Assembly: GCF_027244095.1 (NCBI RefSeq)
Contig: NC_069661.1
Location: 18,462,001 to 18,526,000, forward strand
Length of the DNA: 64,000 nt
Direction of reading: 5' to 3'
Source of the DNA: Hemicordylus capensis
Lineage: Eukaryota > Chordata > Lepidosauria > Squamata > Cordylidae
Part shown: positions 32,801-44,800 of the stretch, in pieces
Layout: every line of letters begins with the position of its first letter
How positions within the stretch are numbered: the first letter of the stretch is position 1
Made by a program: the position numbers and the translations under genes
Notes under the pieces: generated by a model
What the model saw: only the letters and a program-made list of their open reading frames with translations
Databases searched by the model: none
What the model was told of the DNA's origin: nothing

Positions 32801-35800
32801 TCACAATCCGTTCTGGATTTCACTACCCTAAATAGTTTAGTGTCATCTCAAAATTTGGCCACTTTGCTGGTCAACCCAACTTCTAGATCATTTATAAACA
32901 AGCTAAAGAGCACTGGTCCCAGTACCAATCCTTGGGGGACCTCACTTCCTACCTACCTCCATTGTGAAAATTGTCCACTTATTCCTACTCTCTGTTTCCT
33001 GTCCTTCAACCAGTTACCAATCCACACATGAACCTGTCCCCTTATTCCATGACTGCTAAGTTTACTTAAGAGCCTTTGGTGGGGAACTTTATCAAAAGCT
33101 TTTTGGAAGTCCAAGTATATTATGTCAACCGGATCACCTTTATCCAAATGCCTGTTGACACTCTCAATGAACTGCAGTTCATTGTGAAAATGTTCAGCAT
33201 ATGCATCTTTGTCAGAATAAGAATGAAGCTTGCTTTCTGATTAAAAACTCAAGCTTCAAAAACATGAAACACACAAAGCCTTCCTTGCTCTAACAAATGT
33301 TTTCAACCCAGAGAACTTTGAAACCATGACATTATTCTTGCTGTACCCCGAAGTGTTTCACATTTGTTAAGAACTGGTAGAAAAAAGATATAGTAAGCAG
33401 GAAAATATGACTGAGTGTTCGAACCCAAATCCCTCAAACTGCCATGTTACCTAATCTATCCCTACCCGCTTCCAAGAGTATTTTATATGTATCACATTCC
33501 TGTCATGAATTATTTTGGTCAATCTCAGCTCTACACCGGTGCCATACCTGTGTGACATACTGAGCTGGGAGAACTGCATATCCCACATTGCCTGCACCAG
33601 GAGCTGGGGCCAGCACAGTTCCTGGAGGAAGGTTGGTGAGGTTTGGTTGGATCTGTGGCAGTGGTGTGGCAGGCATAATAAGTCTTTGCTGTGGCTGGCT
33701 TGTAGTGACTATTTGCGAAGTTGTGTTAATTGGTTTGGGTGCCACCTGCAAGAAAGGAAGTCTTTAGGATAGCTTCATTGCATACAAGATCTTAAAACTT
33801 CTGCAAAACGTTACACTGTAAAATGACTTCAGAAATCCCATCCAAATTAAAGCATCTATGAAAAACTAGATATTCATATTATGTAGTTTAATGGTTAATC
33901 CATACTTCTTTTGATATCCATGCTGAAGCCTAAATGAAAATGAGAATACAACTCACCTGTTTGACAGTCTGTGCTGCTGGAACAATTGGGACAGACATCC
34001 GCACTGGGGTTGCATTCACTACCATTGGCTTAGCTGTTCAAAATAAACTGCATTAGACGCATAACATGCACCTTTCTGGTTTAAATGTAAAATCAAGAAG
34101 TTTTACAAGATGTTGACAAAAGGGAAAACACACACATTAAACCTATGTTTACAATTTTTCTGATCAGCACCTATGCAAATCATGGCATAGCAATGCATCA
34201 CAAGACAGACTATATTTCTAAAGATATGCCTAAAGAAATTCAAAGTGCTCTATAAAATTAAGAAGACAACAAACAAGCCAAGGAATCGAATGCATACAGC
34301 ATGCTTTCACAGGGAGAAAAAATTGCGGACCATACTATAACTAGGAAAAGATCAAATGGCCATGCCTAAACCATTAGTCCACGATGAGGAAATAGAAGCT
34401 TTTCCAATTCAGCATTTGACCTGCACAAAGCAACTCTGTCACCCATGAAGAGCAACATATCCAATTCTTCATTCCCTTTAATATTTGTACTTCTTTTAAA
34501 CATATTCAAATTACTACAAAAACATTGAACCACAGAAATACTAACCTTGCTGAAGGGGTGCCGTGCTAGTGCTGGGATTCTGAGCAACTGGTTGTGCTGA
34601 GCTGTTGGCTGTTGTGGCAGTTACAAGCCGGACATAATGGAATTTGCTTCCAGGTACCTGAATCTGTTGGACATTAGGTGCTGTTGCCAAGGGAATTATG
34701 GTCTTAAACTGAGATGTACTCACTCCCCCCACAGTGAGGGTCTGTACTGCAGATTTCACAGCCTGTTAAACAATTATACAATTATTTCTGCAATGTAGTT
34801 ATATCAAACTTTTTTTTGCTGCCAAAAAATTGATAATCATCATTATTCTCTTTCAAGCTTCAGATTAAAACACTAATGGGGAAGCACTTTGGAGTACAGT
34901 ATACATTTATTTATTAGGCCAGGTACTATTTGCTAACTTACAGCAAGCTGGTGTTTCTCTACAAGTTTGCTTTGTTGAGCTATTTTTTCAATAATACTGC
35001 TTTTCAATTCATCACCAAGAGGAAAAACAGTGTGGACAAATAATAGTCCATGGTTTCTGAAATGATGCAGTCCTGCAAATCACAATCTAAAGGAGAGTGT
35101 CTCTGTATAAGACTCAGGTTAGCACATACCTGAGCAGTTATATTGTTAGCTACAGCCTTTCCTGGGGAAGAGGGTGTTGAATGCTGCACTGTGAGAATCT
35201 GCTGTCCCAGGGCTACGTTTAGAGGAACACCAACTGTTTTTTGTGGGGAGCTTGGAGGCTGCAAGGCGACCGATACCACTGTTAGCTGCTTAACAAATTG
35301 AAAGTCTCAGTTAAAGTATCCTGCAGTAGACAGATCTACAAAATTCACCTTCAGCTTGTGCATTTACACTGTATACACATTTCCAGGAGGGCAAGATTTT
35401 TCATGCTGTCAATATTCTCTGAGAATAGACAATATTCTCAGCCCTTCTAGTTTCACATTAATTAACCAGCACAACAGATAAGAGCAATGCCAGGGTAGCT
35501 AAAAGCAGCAATGGCATCTTTGGGATTCATGTCAGTGCTCAAGTTTGCAAACAAATCTGGATTATTCCAGCATGGGTATTACCATGCAAACAAAAGATTG
35601 CAACTAATGGAAATGCAGGTTCAGTATAAACAGCACATCTGCATTTTCGTTATCCCTAATGCAAAGGAAAAAGAAAAGGGAGATGTTTACACTGCAAACA
35701 GCTACTCACCCAAGAGCCTATGGCTATTAAGAATTGCCCTCAGGTGACCAGGCAAATGAAGCTTTTGTAATCTGGAGTTGGTGGCTCTCTCCTGCCCACC

Positions 35801-38800
35801 TTCACTCCCAAGGTTCTTATTGTACCATAAGATGACCAACCCAGGTGGATGGGGCAGGTGGGCCAGTACCAGTGTTTGCAGGCTAGGAAGTCTTCTAGAC
35901 TTAGTCGCACCACTGATTTAAGCTAGTATAGGCAGCTGCTTACATCAGTTTGAAAGCGATGATGTTGAAAACTTCATTCCATACAACAAAAATTCCTCTC
36001 TAACACAGTCTAATCCTCTTCATTATGTGCAGTTATGTTATAAATTTAACTATCCAGCCAGACAATACACTGACTGCTGGTTTAATTTTTTGGGGTGGGT
36101 GGGGGCTGTTGTATGCTTGAGGGAAAGTGGTGTAGTTTTCCAGTAAGTACTACGTTATGATTGCATAGCTGCCCTGAGTCCTATGGGTGTAGGGCGACAT
36201 ATAAATCCAACTAACTAAATAAACTGGTACATGCTATCATACAATCTTGATAAGACTGCATTTCATTTCTAAAATTAAAAACTTCTTACCGTTTGCCATG
36301 AATGCCAGTGCATGTGGCTACAGCAAGTACCACATATACTAGACAAAATGGGCTCTGTCTCCAGCAAAGGAACAGCACCTCATCTTTATTCTATGCCTCA
36401 TGTATAGAAGTTCTTCATTCAAATTAGTGCATGCACGCACACACGCACACGCGTGACAAGTGATAGCAGTTTAGGCAACACAAGCTACTAGAGATAGCCC
36501 CCAAGGCATTTTTATTCAACTTGTGAGTGTTTGGCAATGTTCTGGAAAGTGCAGCTTTGTTTAAAGAGATCTAGACAATTAGTCTTGTTGCTGTTGATGT
36601 TAGAAAGGCTAAAAAACCCAAAAGGCAACTACAAGTACAGAATTGGTCTTCAACTGCTATAGATTTTAAGTCAGTGGAGATTGATTGTTCAAGGGGCCAA
36701 CTCCAGGGTGGAGCAAGACTGAAAGTGGCAACCCCTGCCACCTGCCCTCCCCGCTTGGCCTGTTTTGCTGGTAGTGACTGGCTGTGCTCTGATGTCATCA
36801 CTGCACCAGCATGCTGCCCCATGCCAGTTCAACAACAGGCCTGCCTTAAAGGAGCTGCCCGTTCTTGCTGGGATGGGGCAACTCTGTACCAGCTCAGTGA
36901 TGCAGCTGGTGTTGGGCAAGCACAGGTGTGGGTGGGAGGAGACAGGTCTCTGGCAGACAGCCCCAGAGACACACAACCCAGGGCTTCTGCTGCCCCCACC
37001 CTCCCAATCAATGGTAGCTGTGCCACTGGTCAATTCACATTTCTTGTATTCTAAAATAAGCTTGGGTGATTATTCTAATTGAAGTGGAGTGTGTCCAACA
37101 GTTCTGATCACAGAGTTGGAGGGATACTTATAGGCCTCTACTTGATGCAGGGCATCTAGAGGTAGAGCATTCCCCAACAGAGAGCTGTTCAGCCTCTGCC
37201 TGAAGACCTCCAGAGAGGGAACGCTCACCATATCCCCTACAGATAATTGGCTCCATTGGCAAACTGCTTATACCATTAAGACATTTCTTCTAATGTAAAA
37301 GAGAAATCCATCTTCCTGTTAACTTAAGCCTACTAGATCTAGGCTAGCCCTCTGGGATAGAAGAGAATAAATCTTTGCCCTCTTCCAGGTCACAGCCCTT
37401 CAGGTATTTGAAGAGTGCTATCATAACCCCCGAGGTCCCTGCGCAGGTGCAGAACCTATTGCTTATGATTACAGAAGATCACAATCCAGATCATCCAGTT
37501 CTTTCAACCTTTCCAAATAGGACTTGTTTTCCAGACCCTGGACCACTTTTGTTGCCCTCTCCTGAACTCATTCCAATCTACATCCTTTTCTAACGTGTAG
37601 TGCCTAGAACGGAACACAGTACTCCAGCTGAAGTCTGACTAGTGCAGTGGAAAGTGAAAATATTACTTCTCTTAACTTGGAAAGTGGTTCTGGTAATCCA
37701 GCCTAATATCACATCACCCTGTTTTACAGCTGCACCATAATGCATATTCGTGTCCAGTCTGTGTTCAACTGCAATTCCAAGGTTCTATTCATGTGTACTA
37801 CTACCACCAAGTAATATCTCATCCTCTAGCTCTGCTTTTGACGTCCCCCTCCCAAATGCAGAATTTTGCATTTGTCTCAGCTGAATTTCATTGATTGTTT
37901 CTGTCCAGTTTTCTATTCTATCAAAGTCATCTTGAGTTCTATTCCTATTCTCAGAGGTGTTTGTGATCTCTCCCAATTCTGTGTCATCTGCAAGTTTGGT
38001 AAGAATTCCCTCCACCCCTTCGTTGAAGTAGCTACTACAAATATTGAAAAGTGCCAAGCCCAGAACAGAGCCTTGCAGCATCCTATGTCTATCTTCAGTT
38101 TGACAGGAACCACTGATGAGCACTCTAAGCACCGTCTTCCAATCAGTTGTGAAACTTCCCCATGGTATCATAATCTAGTCTGCATTTGACAAGTTTGCTA
38201 ACCAAAAGTCAGGGGCAACTTTATCAAATGCTTTGAAAATGTCACTTTCAACCAGACATAGAGATCATTGTAAGCTTTTATTAGCAGCATAACTCAATAG
38301 TGAGATTTGAAGCCAATGGATGCGGTGGGGGAAAGTAATATTACTTAAATAGCTTTTTACCTTGTTAGGGGACTTCAAAGGAGAGATGGCTATTTTATTT
38401 GGAGTCTGTTGTATAGAAGAACTTAAAGAAGTCCCAATAACTCCACTTTCAGAGATAGTTACAGTCTTTGGAGGTGTTCCTGGAGTAGTCTGTGAAAGAA
38501 CTCTACCTGTGGAAAAACCAGCATGGTGGGAACGTGATGATTATAGTAGCCAGTCTTTCCAGCCTTGGCTACATGTCACGGATGTACCAATTCACTGCTC
38601 TGTGCCTTCCCATGAAAGAGACCGGGCAGCATTCTGACTAGTACTTGCACCAGCAGAAGATGCTCCACTTGCTTAAGGGGAGACAAGATTATTTTTGCAT
38701 ACTCCCCCCTTTCATCCTGCAGCCCCCTATGGCCCCCTGAAAATATGTCTCTGAGAGTTAAGGGGTCCTTGGGGACATATTTCCAGGAGCTACAGAGGGA

Positions 38801-41800
38801 ATCTGAGAAAATTGCCACCCTTGCCCCAGGCATGTCTTCCACTCTTGCAAGTGCTAGTTGGGATCCTTCCTGAAGTCTTAATTTCATCTCTCTCCCCATG
38901 TAACAGAATAGACAAGTCTTAGATTTTGACAAGTCCCATGCTAAAAAAATAATCTCACTTTGAAATAACTCCAAAGCTATTTTGAATAAAATGAAAACAG
39001 AAAGACAGTGTATCAGCTCACCAACCAGCTGAAAGTGTAAGTTTCAAGTTAAAAATGACAGATTTCCCCCTATGCTGGCATCTTTCAGGTGAAAATGTCA
39101 TTAAAAGTTCTGTGTTAACCAAATACACTGATCTCTAAGGCCGAGACCTGGGATAAATAAAGACCTGCAATTTAACACAACTGCAAGCTACCCAGAGCCT
39201 TAGGAATACATGCAATACAAATGCAAACAAATAAATCACTTAAATATTTGCTGTTTTTTATTTAACACAGAAGTCTTGCTGATAGCATTCATTTTTTTAA
39301 AAAAGGAATACAATTCTGTATAAAACACTGAAACATTTAAAACTTATATTAGCCTAAAATAAGCCATAGCCTCTAAACGAAGCATCAGGCACTGTTCCAT
39401 CAGATAAGGAGACACCTTGTACAACAGCTGAAAGAGACGTTATTAAAAAAAAATTAAGAGAAAAGGGATCCACATTGTTTCTTTAGATCATGCAATAAAG
39501 TCCATTTACTCAAAAAGCAGAATTAGCAAAATCATTTTACATGTTTGTATCTTGAAGTACAAAGTTGCCTTATAATGAATCAGATATAAATATTGGCACA
39601 ATGGTTTTGTGGCAATTCAGATGGAGATATCTTGGATAAGCCCCAAAGCAAGTGGTGTATCACTCTGGGCAAGTTTACAAGCTTCACACGCAAAGCTCCC
39701 AGGGAATGCATGCTGCCAGCAGGTGTGTCGCTTGAACCCCTCCAAAGTCTGGCTCCTGTGCCTTCCGCTTGACATTCTCCACTTGCTTGTAACCAACATT
39801 TGAAGCAGGGCAGAGAACGCCAAGCAGAAGACTCAGAAACTGGACTTTGACAGGCTTGGACCACATGCCCACTGGGGCACCCTGGGAACCGTGCTTGCCA
39901 ACCACTGTGTGAACCCACCCTGTATGTTGCAATATTTCTCTCGTTATAGCACAATTCAAGTTAACCTGTAGCCTGAATATTTGAGGCAGAGGAATGCGGT
40001 ATATAAATATTTGTAATAGTTTTTTGTAGTAGACAACTCCACAGTTTTGCTGTCACATGTGTTTTTTCTGAACACATGTGTTTTTTCTGAACACATTTTT
40101 AACTATCCAAATCATTTAGAAGTTCTCTGTTAGGACAATGAACTTTGACACACATTTTCATCTGCCTTAAGAATGATATAAGCAGCAGAGCAGCAAGACT
40201 CATTCTGTGTCAGGACCCAAATATCCTGTTTGCACACAGAAAGATCTTCCATGCATGTACAGGAGTTTGCCTTCTAACCATAGTCTCTTTGTGCCACATT
40301 GAACACTACTCTGGAAGATCAGGGGATCCTGAGGAGTAGCTTTTCAGGATTGCAGGGTAGGAAGAATGACTCAAAAAGCAGTCGCAGAACACGGGGATGG
40401 GGGAAGGGAGCAGGGAGCCTCAATATCTGGTCTTTTGAATCCCTGTCCTTATCTCTGTTGACATTTCACTCCTTTGAAAAACAGCACCATGTAAGAAGCC
40501 ACAAATATATATAACCTGCAATGACCGGTGACACTTGAGTTGTCTGCCCTGTAACTGCTTTGCTATTGATTGGTTTTGTGAAGATCAACTTAGTAATCAC
40601 TGGAGCCGAGGTTGGTGTCCTCGTTTTCTTAGCAATCTAAAAGAGAGAGAAATCCAATAACCACCTCATTCATTTAGAGCAGAAAATATTCTTGCCTGTA
40701 ACACTATGAAGCTTCTTTAGATAATAACAAACTTCTGCCTGTGAGGTCAGATGCTCCCAGAAAACATGAAAGGTGAAGTAAGAGAATGCCCTCTTCAAAT
40801 ATATAGCAACCTCAGGGCATCTTTCATCTAGCAGGATTGATATGCTTAGATTAGTACCAGAGACAGAACAGAGCAGTTGCTAGATTTTTATTTTCTAAAA
40901 ATGGAAAGAACAGCTATTATTCTTTGCTCCAGAAGCCTAGCATGTATCCTGAAATCTGTGTCTAGTACCTTGTGAGGCTAATCCAGTTACATCTGCATAA
41001 TTCCTCCTGCACACTTGGAGTATTGAACTTTTGGGTGCCTACAACATGCCCAGATCTCCCACCTCCTTTTTGCTTTAACACCCACCCTCTTAAGGAGTTC
41101 TGGCATGCTTAAGACTGTGTCATTGCAGCTAATCCTAATAATGGTTTTATTTGTGTCTGGCTCCTGAATTTTTTTTTTTTAATGTACCAACACAGCTATC
41201 TACAACTTTTGATTGAATCAATGACAGTGTCAGACTGAAGGGTTTGTTTCAATTAAAAGAAAATTTCTAATACAGAAATTCTAATACACATTGCAAATAG
41301 TGTTAGAGTGTTCTATCTTCAAAGGCAGGGACAATTCTATCAGTTATAGCTTGAAGTAGCAGTCACTAACCCTAAGCCAGTCACCAGTTGGTAACTAAGC
41401 CAGCGTGGTATAGTGGTTAGAGTGTTGGATTGGACCAGGGAGACCCGAGTTCAAATCCCCATTCAACCATGAAACTAGCTCGGTGACTCTGGGCCAGTCA
41501 CTTCTCTCTCAGCCTAACCTACTTCAGAGGGTTGCTGTGAAAGAGAAACTCAAGTATGTAGTACACCGCTCTGGGCTCCTTGGAGGAAGAGCAGGATATA
41601 AATGTAATAATAATAACAACCCAGCACAGTCTCTAGGTTCTACTCCGTTGTCCTTTTGCCTTGAAAAAAAATTGCCATCTTGACGAAAGAAATCTACCGT
41701 GAAACAAACATTTCTCTGTGCTTCTTGGAAAGAGATGTTGAACAAGGAATAAAGGCCAACAACCAGACTAATGCTGTACTGACTGAATTTTCTGTCATAT

Positions 41801-44800
41801 GAAGGGAAAGTGCAATTATTGCCTATTGTCTCTTTTTCTCTGCAGCCATCTGTGCCTCCCAAAAATATGTCTCTGAGTGCTGAGGGACCCTCAGGGACAT
41901 ATTTTTGGAGGCACAGGCTAGTTGTGCTGTGCACACAAATCCTCATGGGCATCAGAAAACCATGGTATGTCAGTATAGATTTAGTCTGAAGGCCAGCCAA
42001 TGTCTTGAAACCAGATACTGTTGGAAGATGGACTTTGTAAGAGGAAAACAGCACCCCATTGAACTTTGGTAAAAAGCTATTTAGAACTAGTACAAATAAT
42101 GTACAATTAACTGGTATCAAAAGGAGAGCTGGTGTAGCATAGTGGCCAAGATGAGCTAGGAATCAGCAAGTCCAATATTTGAATTTCACTTCTACCATAA
42201 AATCACATAAGCAAGCTATTCTCTCTCAACCTGAATCCACTTCCCTTCAGTGGGGGAGAATCATAATACTAGCATACCAACAGGGTTATTATAGGGATAA
42301 GATAATATATGCAAACATTCTAAAGCACTATACAAATGTTAAGTATTATTATGAAAACCATGTATGTCACCCTGAGCCTTTGGAGGAAGGACACAATAAA
42401 ATACAGTTACTCCTACCATCCAAGTTCAGCATCACATGAGACTGTTGCCAATCCACTAAATAAGACTCAGAACTCAGGTTCTCAAAAGAGGATCTAGGAG
42501 TGTACAAAGATTCATATGGCAGCAGATATGTAGTACTGGAGAAGTCAAAGTTTATAGGTAAGAGGGTGCACTCAAACCTGTGACTACACTCAAAATTCTA
42601 AAATTGAATTTCTCAGTCAGCAACCTTAAGTGACTCAGAATTTGCTGGATGGCCTACTCCAATTACCCTATTTCACCTCACGCACTCACACACAGGTGTA
42701 CAAATGTGTATCAAAACATACATACATATATATACACACACACACACACCCTAAGTAGCTCAAGAAAGAAACTTTATATGTGGATATGCTTTAAGTACTC
42801 TATCTACATCAATATGTTTAAGTAGTAGATGTCAAGCAATAACTCAAATTGATTTTAAAAATACATTTGTCTTCTGTGATACATTTTATTTGAGAATTAC
42901 AGGGTTTTCCCAATACAAAGAATTACTTCTGTGCTAGTTTTGACCATGTCAAATGCTGTGATTTGCAAATCATTTTTATTTTGCAAATCTGTAGACTGCC
43001 CCAAACTTCCATCTCTGGGCAGTTAAGAACATAAAACAGATTTAAGAATAAAAACCTTAACACAGTTTAAAACCACAGTCAATTAAAAAGCTTGGGTGAA
43101 AAAAATAAGTCTTTAGAGATTTTTAAAAAGTTGTCAGAGATTAATTATCCATCATTTGATGTTCGAGGAAGAATTTTGAATTATCTATACCCATTTCAAA
43201 TGGACATTTGAACAGGCTATGGGGCTGAGACTGCCTTGGTCAGCCTGATGAATTATCTCCAATTAGGTATTGACAGAGGGAGTGTGATTATGCTGATCTT
43301 TTTCGCTCTTTGGGTGGCTTTCAATACCATCGACCATAGTATCCTGGGTTGCCTGAGAGAGGCGGGATTAGATTGCACTGGTTCTACAGTGGTTCCGTTC
43401 CTACCTCTTGGATAGATTCTAGATAGTGTCACTTGGAAACTGTTGCTCTGCAAAACACAAGTTACTGTACAGAGTTCCACAAGACTCCATACTGTCTCCA
43501 ATGCGCTAACATCTACATGAAACCGCTGAGAGAGATTATCAGGAGATTTGGTGCAGGGTGTTAGATTCTGAAAGAAATGCACTGGCTGTCAAAATGTTTC
43601 AGAGTGAAATACAAAGTGCTGGTCATTACCTATTAAGCTCTGAATGGCTTGGGTACAGGGTACTTGGACGCAAGGCTCTCTCTTCTTTGTCATGATCCCA
43701 GCCATCTAATAAGATCATCTAGGGAGGTTGGATTATGGTTGCCACCAGCTCATTTTATGGCTACTCAGAGCCAGGCCTCCTCTGTGACTGCCTAGGACTT
43801 TGGAATGCCTGTCAAAATGAGAGCTTCTCTATCTCTGATTGCTTTAAAAAATGACTCGACACATCTGTTTTCTCAGGCTTTTAATTAAAACTAATTTTTA
43901 AACTGACTGTTCTACTCTCTGAAATTGTTTTGTTTTACTCTGTGAATTGTTTTTGTTTTTATTCTGTGAAAGTGTTTTAATTGTACCTTGGATTACGTAC
44001 ACCACCACATATACATATATCTATACCTATCTATCTGGTGGTATATACATATAACAAAATACCAAATCAAGATTACGTTAAAAAAAACTGTCATGTTTAG
44101 GCAAACGAACCATGGAACTACACATGCTCATTCTTTCACCAGTTTGTGCTCATGTGCCTTCACTAGAATAATTCTTGTTTTGTATAAAAACAAAGCCAAC
44201 TTATGATGCAGTTACTGTCTCCCCACCCCCACCCCCACACCACTGACTAACATCAAAGCTCTCTCTGGCTTCTCAGGTTGAGGCAGTGGCCAGGAGCGCT
44301 TTTTATCAGCTTTGGCTGATATCAGCTACATCCATTTCTAGAGGTGAATGACCTTAAAACAGTGGTACATATGCTGGTAGCCTCCAGGCATTACTGTAAT
44401 GCACTCTACATGGGGCTACCTTTGTACATAGTCCGGAAACAATTGTCTACAGAAAGTAGACAACTGTCTACAGAATGCAGCAGCCGGATTGGTCTCTGGG
44501 ACAACACGAAGGGACCATAAAACACCAGTTCTAAAAGAACTGCACTGGCTGCCAATATGTTTCTCGGTGAAATACAAAGTGCTGGTTATTATTATAAAGC
44601 CCTTAATGGCTTGGGTCCAGGCTATTTGAGAGAGCGCCTCCTATGTCATAATCCCCGCTGCCTGTTATGATCTTCTGGAGAGGTCCGGTTACAGTTGCCA
44701 CCGACTCATTTGGTGGCGACCCAGGACCGGGCTTTCTCTGTGGATGCTCCAGGGCTTTGGAATAAGCTCCCTGTTGAAATAAGAGCATCTCCTTCTCTGT

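Noticed and set aside
38576-38974. Minus-strand frame of 132 codons
   Set aside because: Overlaps the foldback repeat and has no domain or homologue that I recognise; likely chance.
39580-39960. Overlapping frames of 124 and 91 codons on the minus strand
   Set aside because: No resemblance to LIN54 or another protein; no splice sites that fit LIN54 phase.
41524-42120. Minus-strand frame of 198 codons
   Set aside because: It runs through the reverse of a Sauria SINE and the small foldback repeat, has no protein resemblance, and shares a segment with 38576-38974 only because both contain the same repeat.
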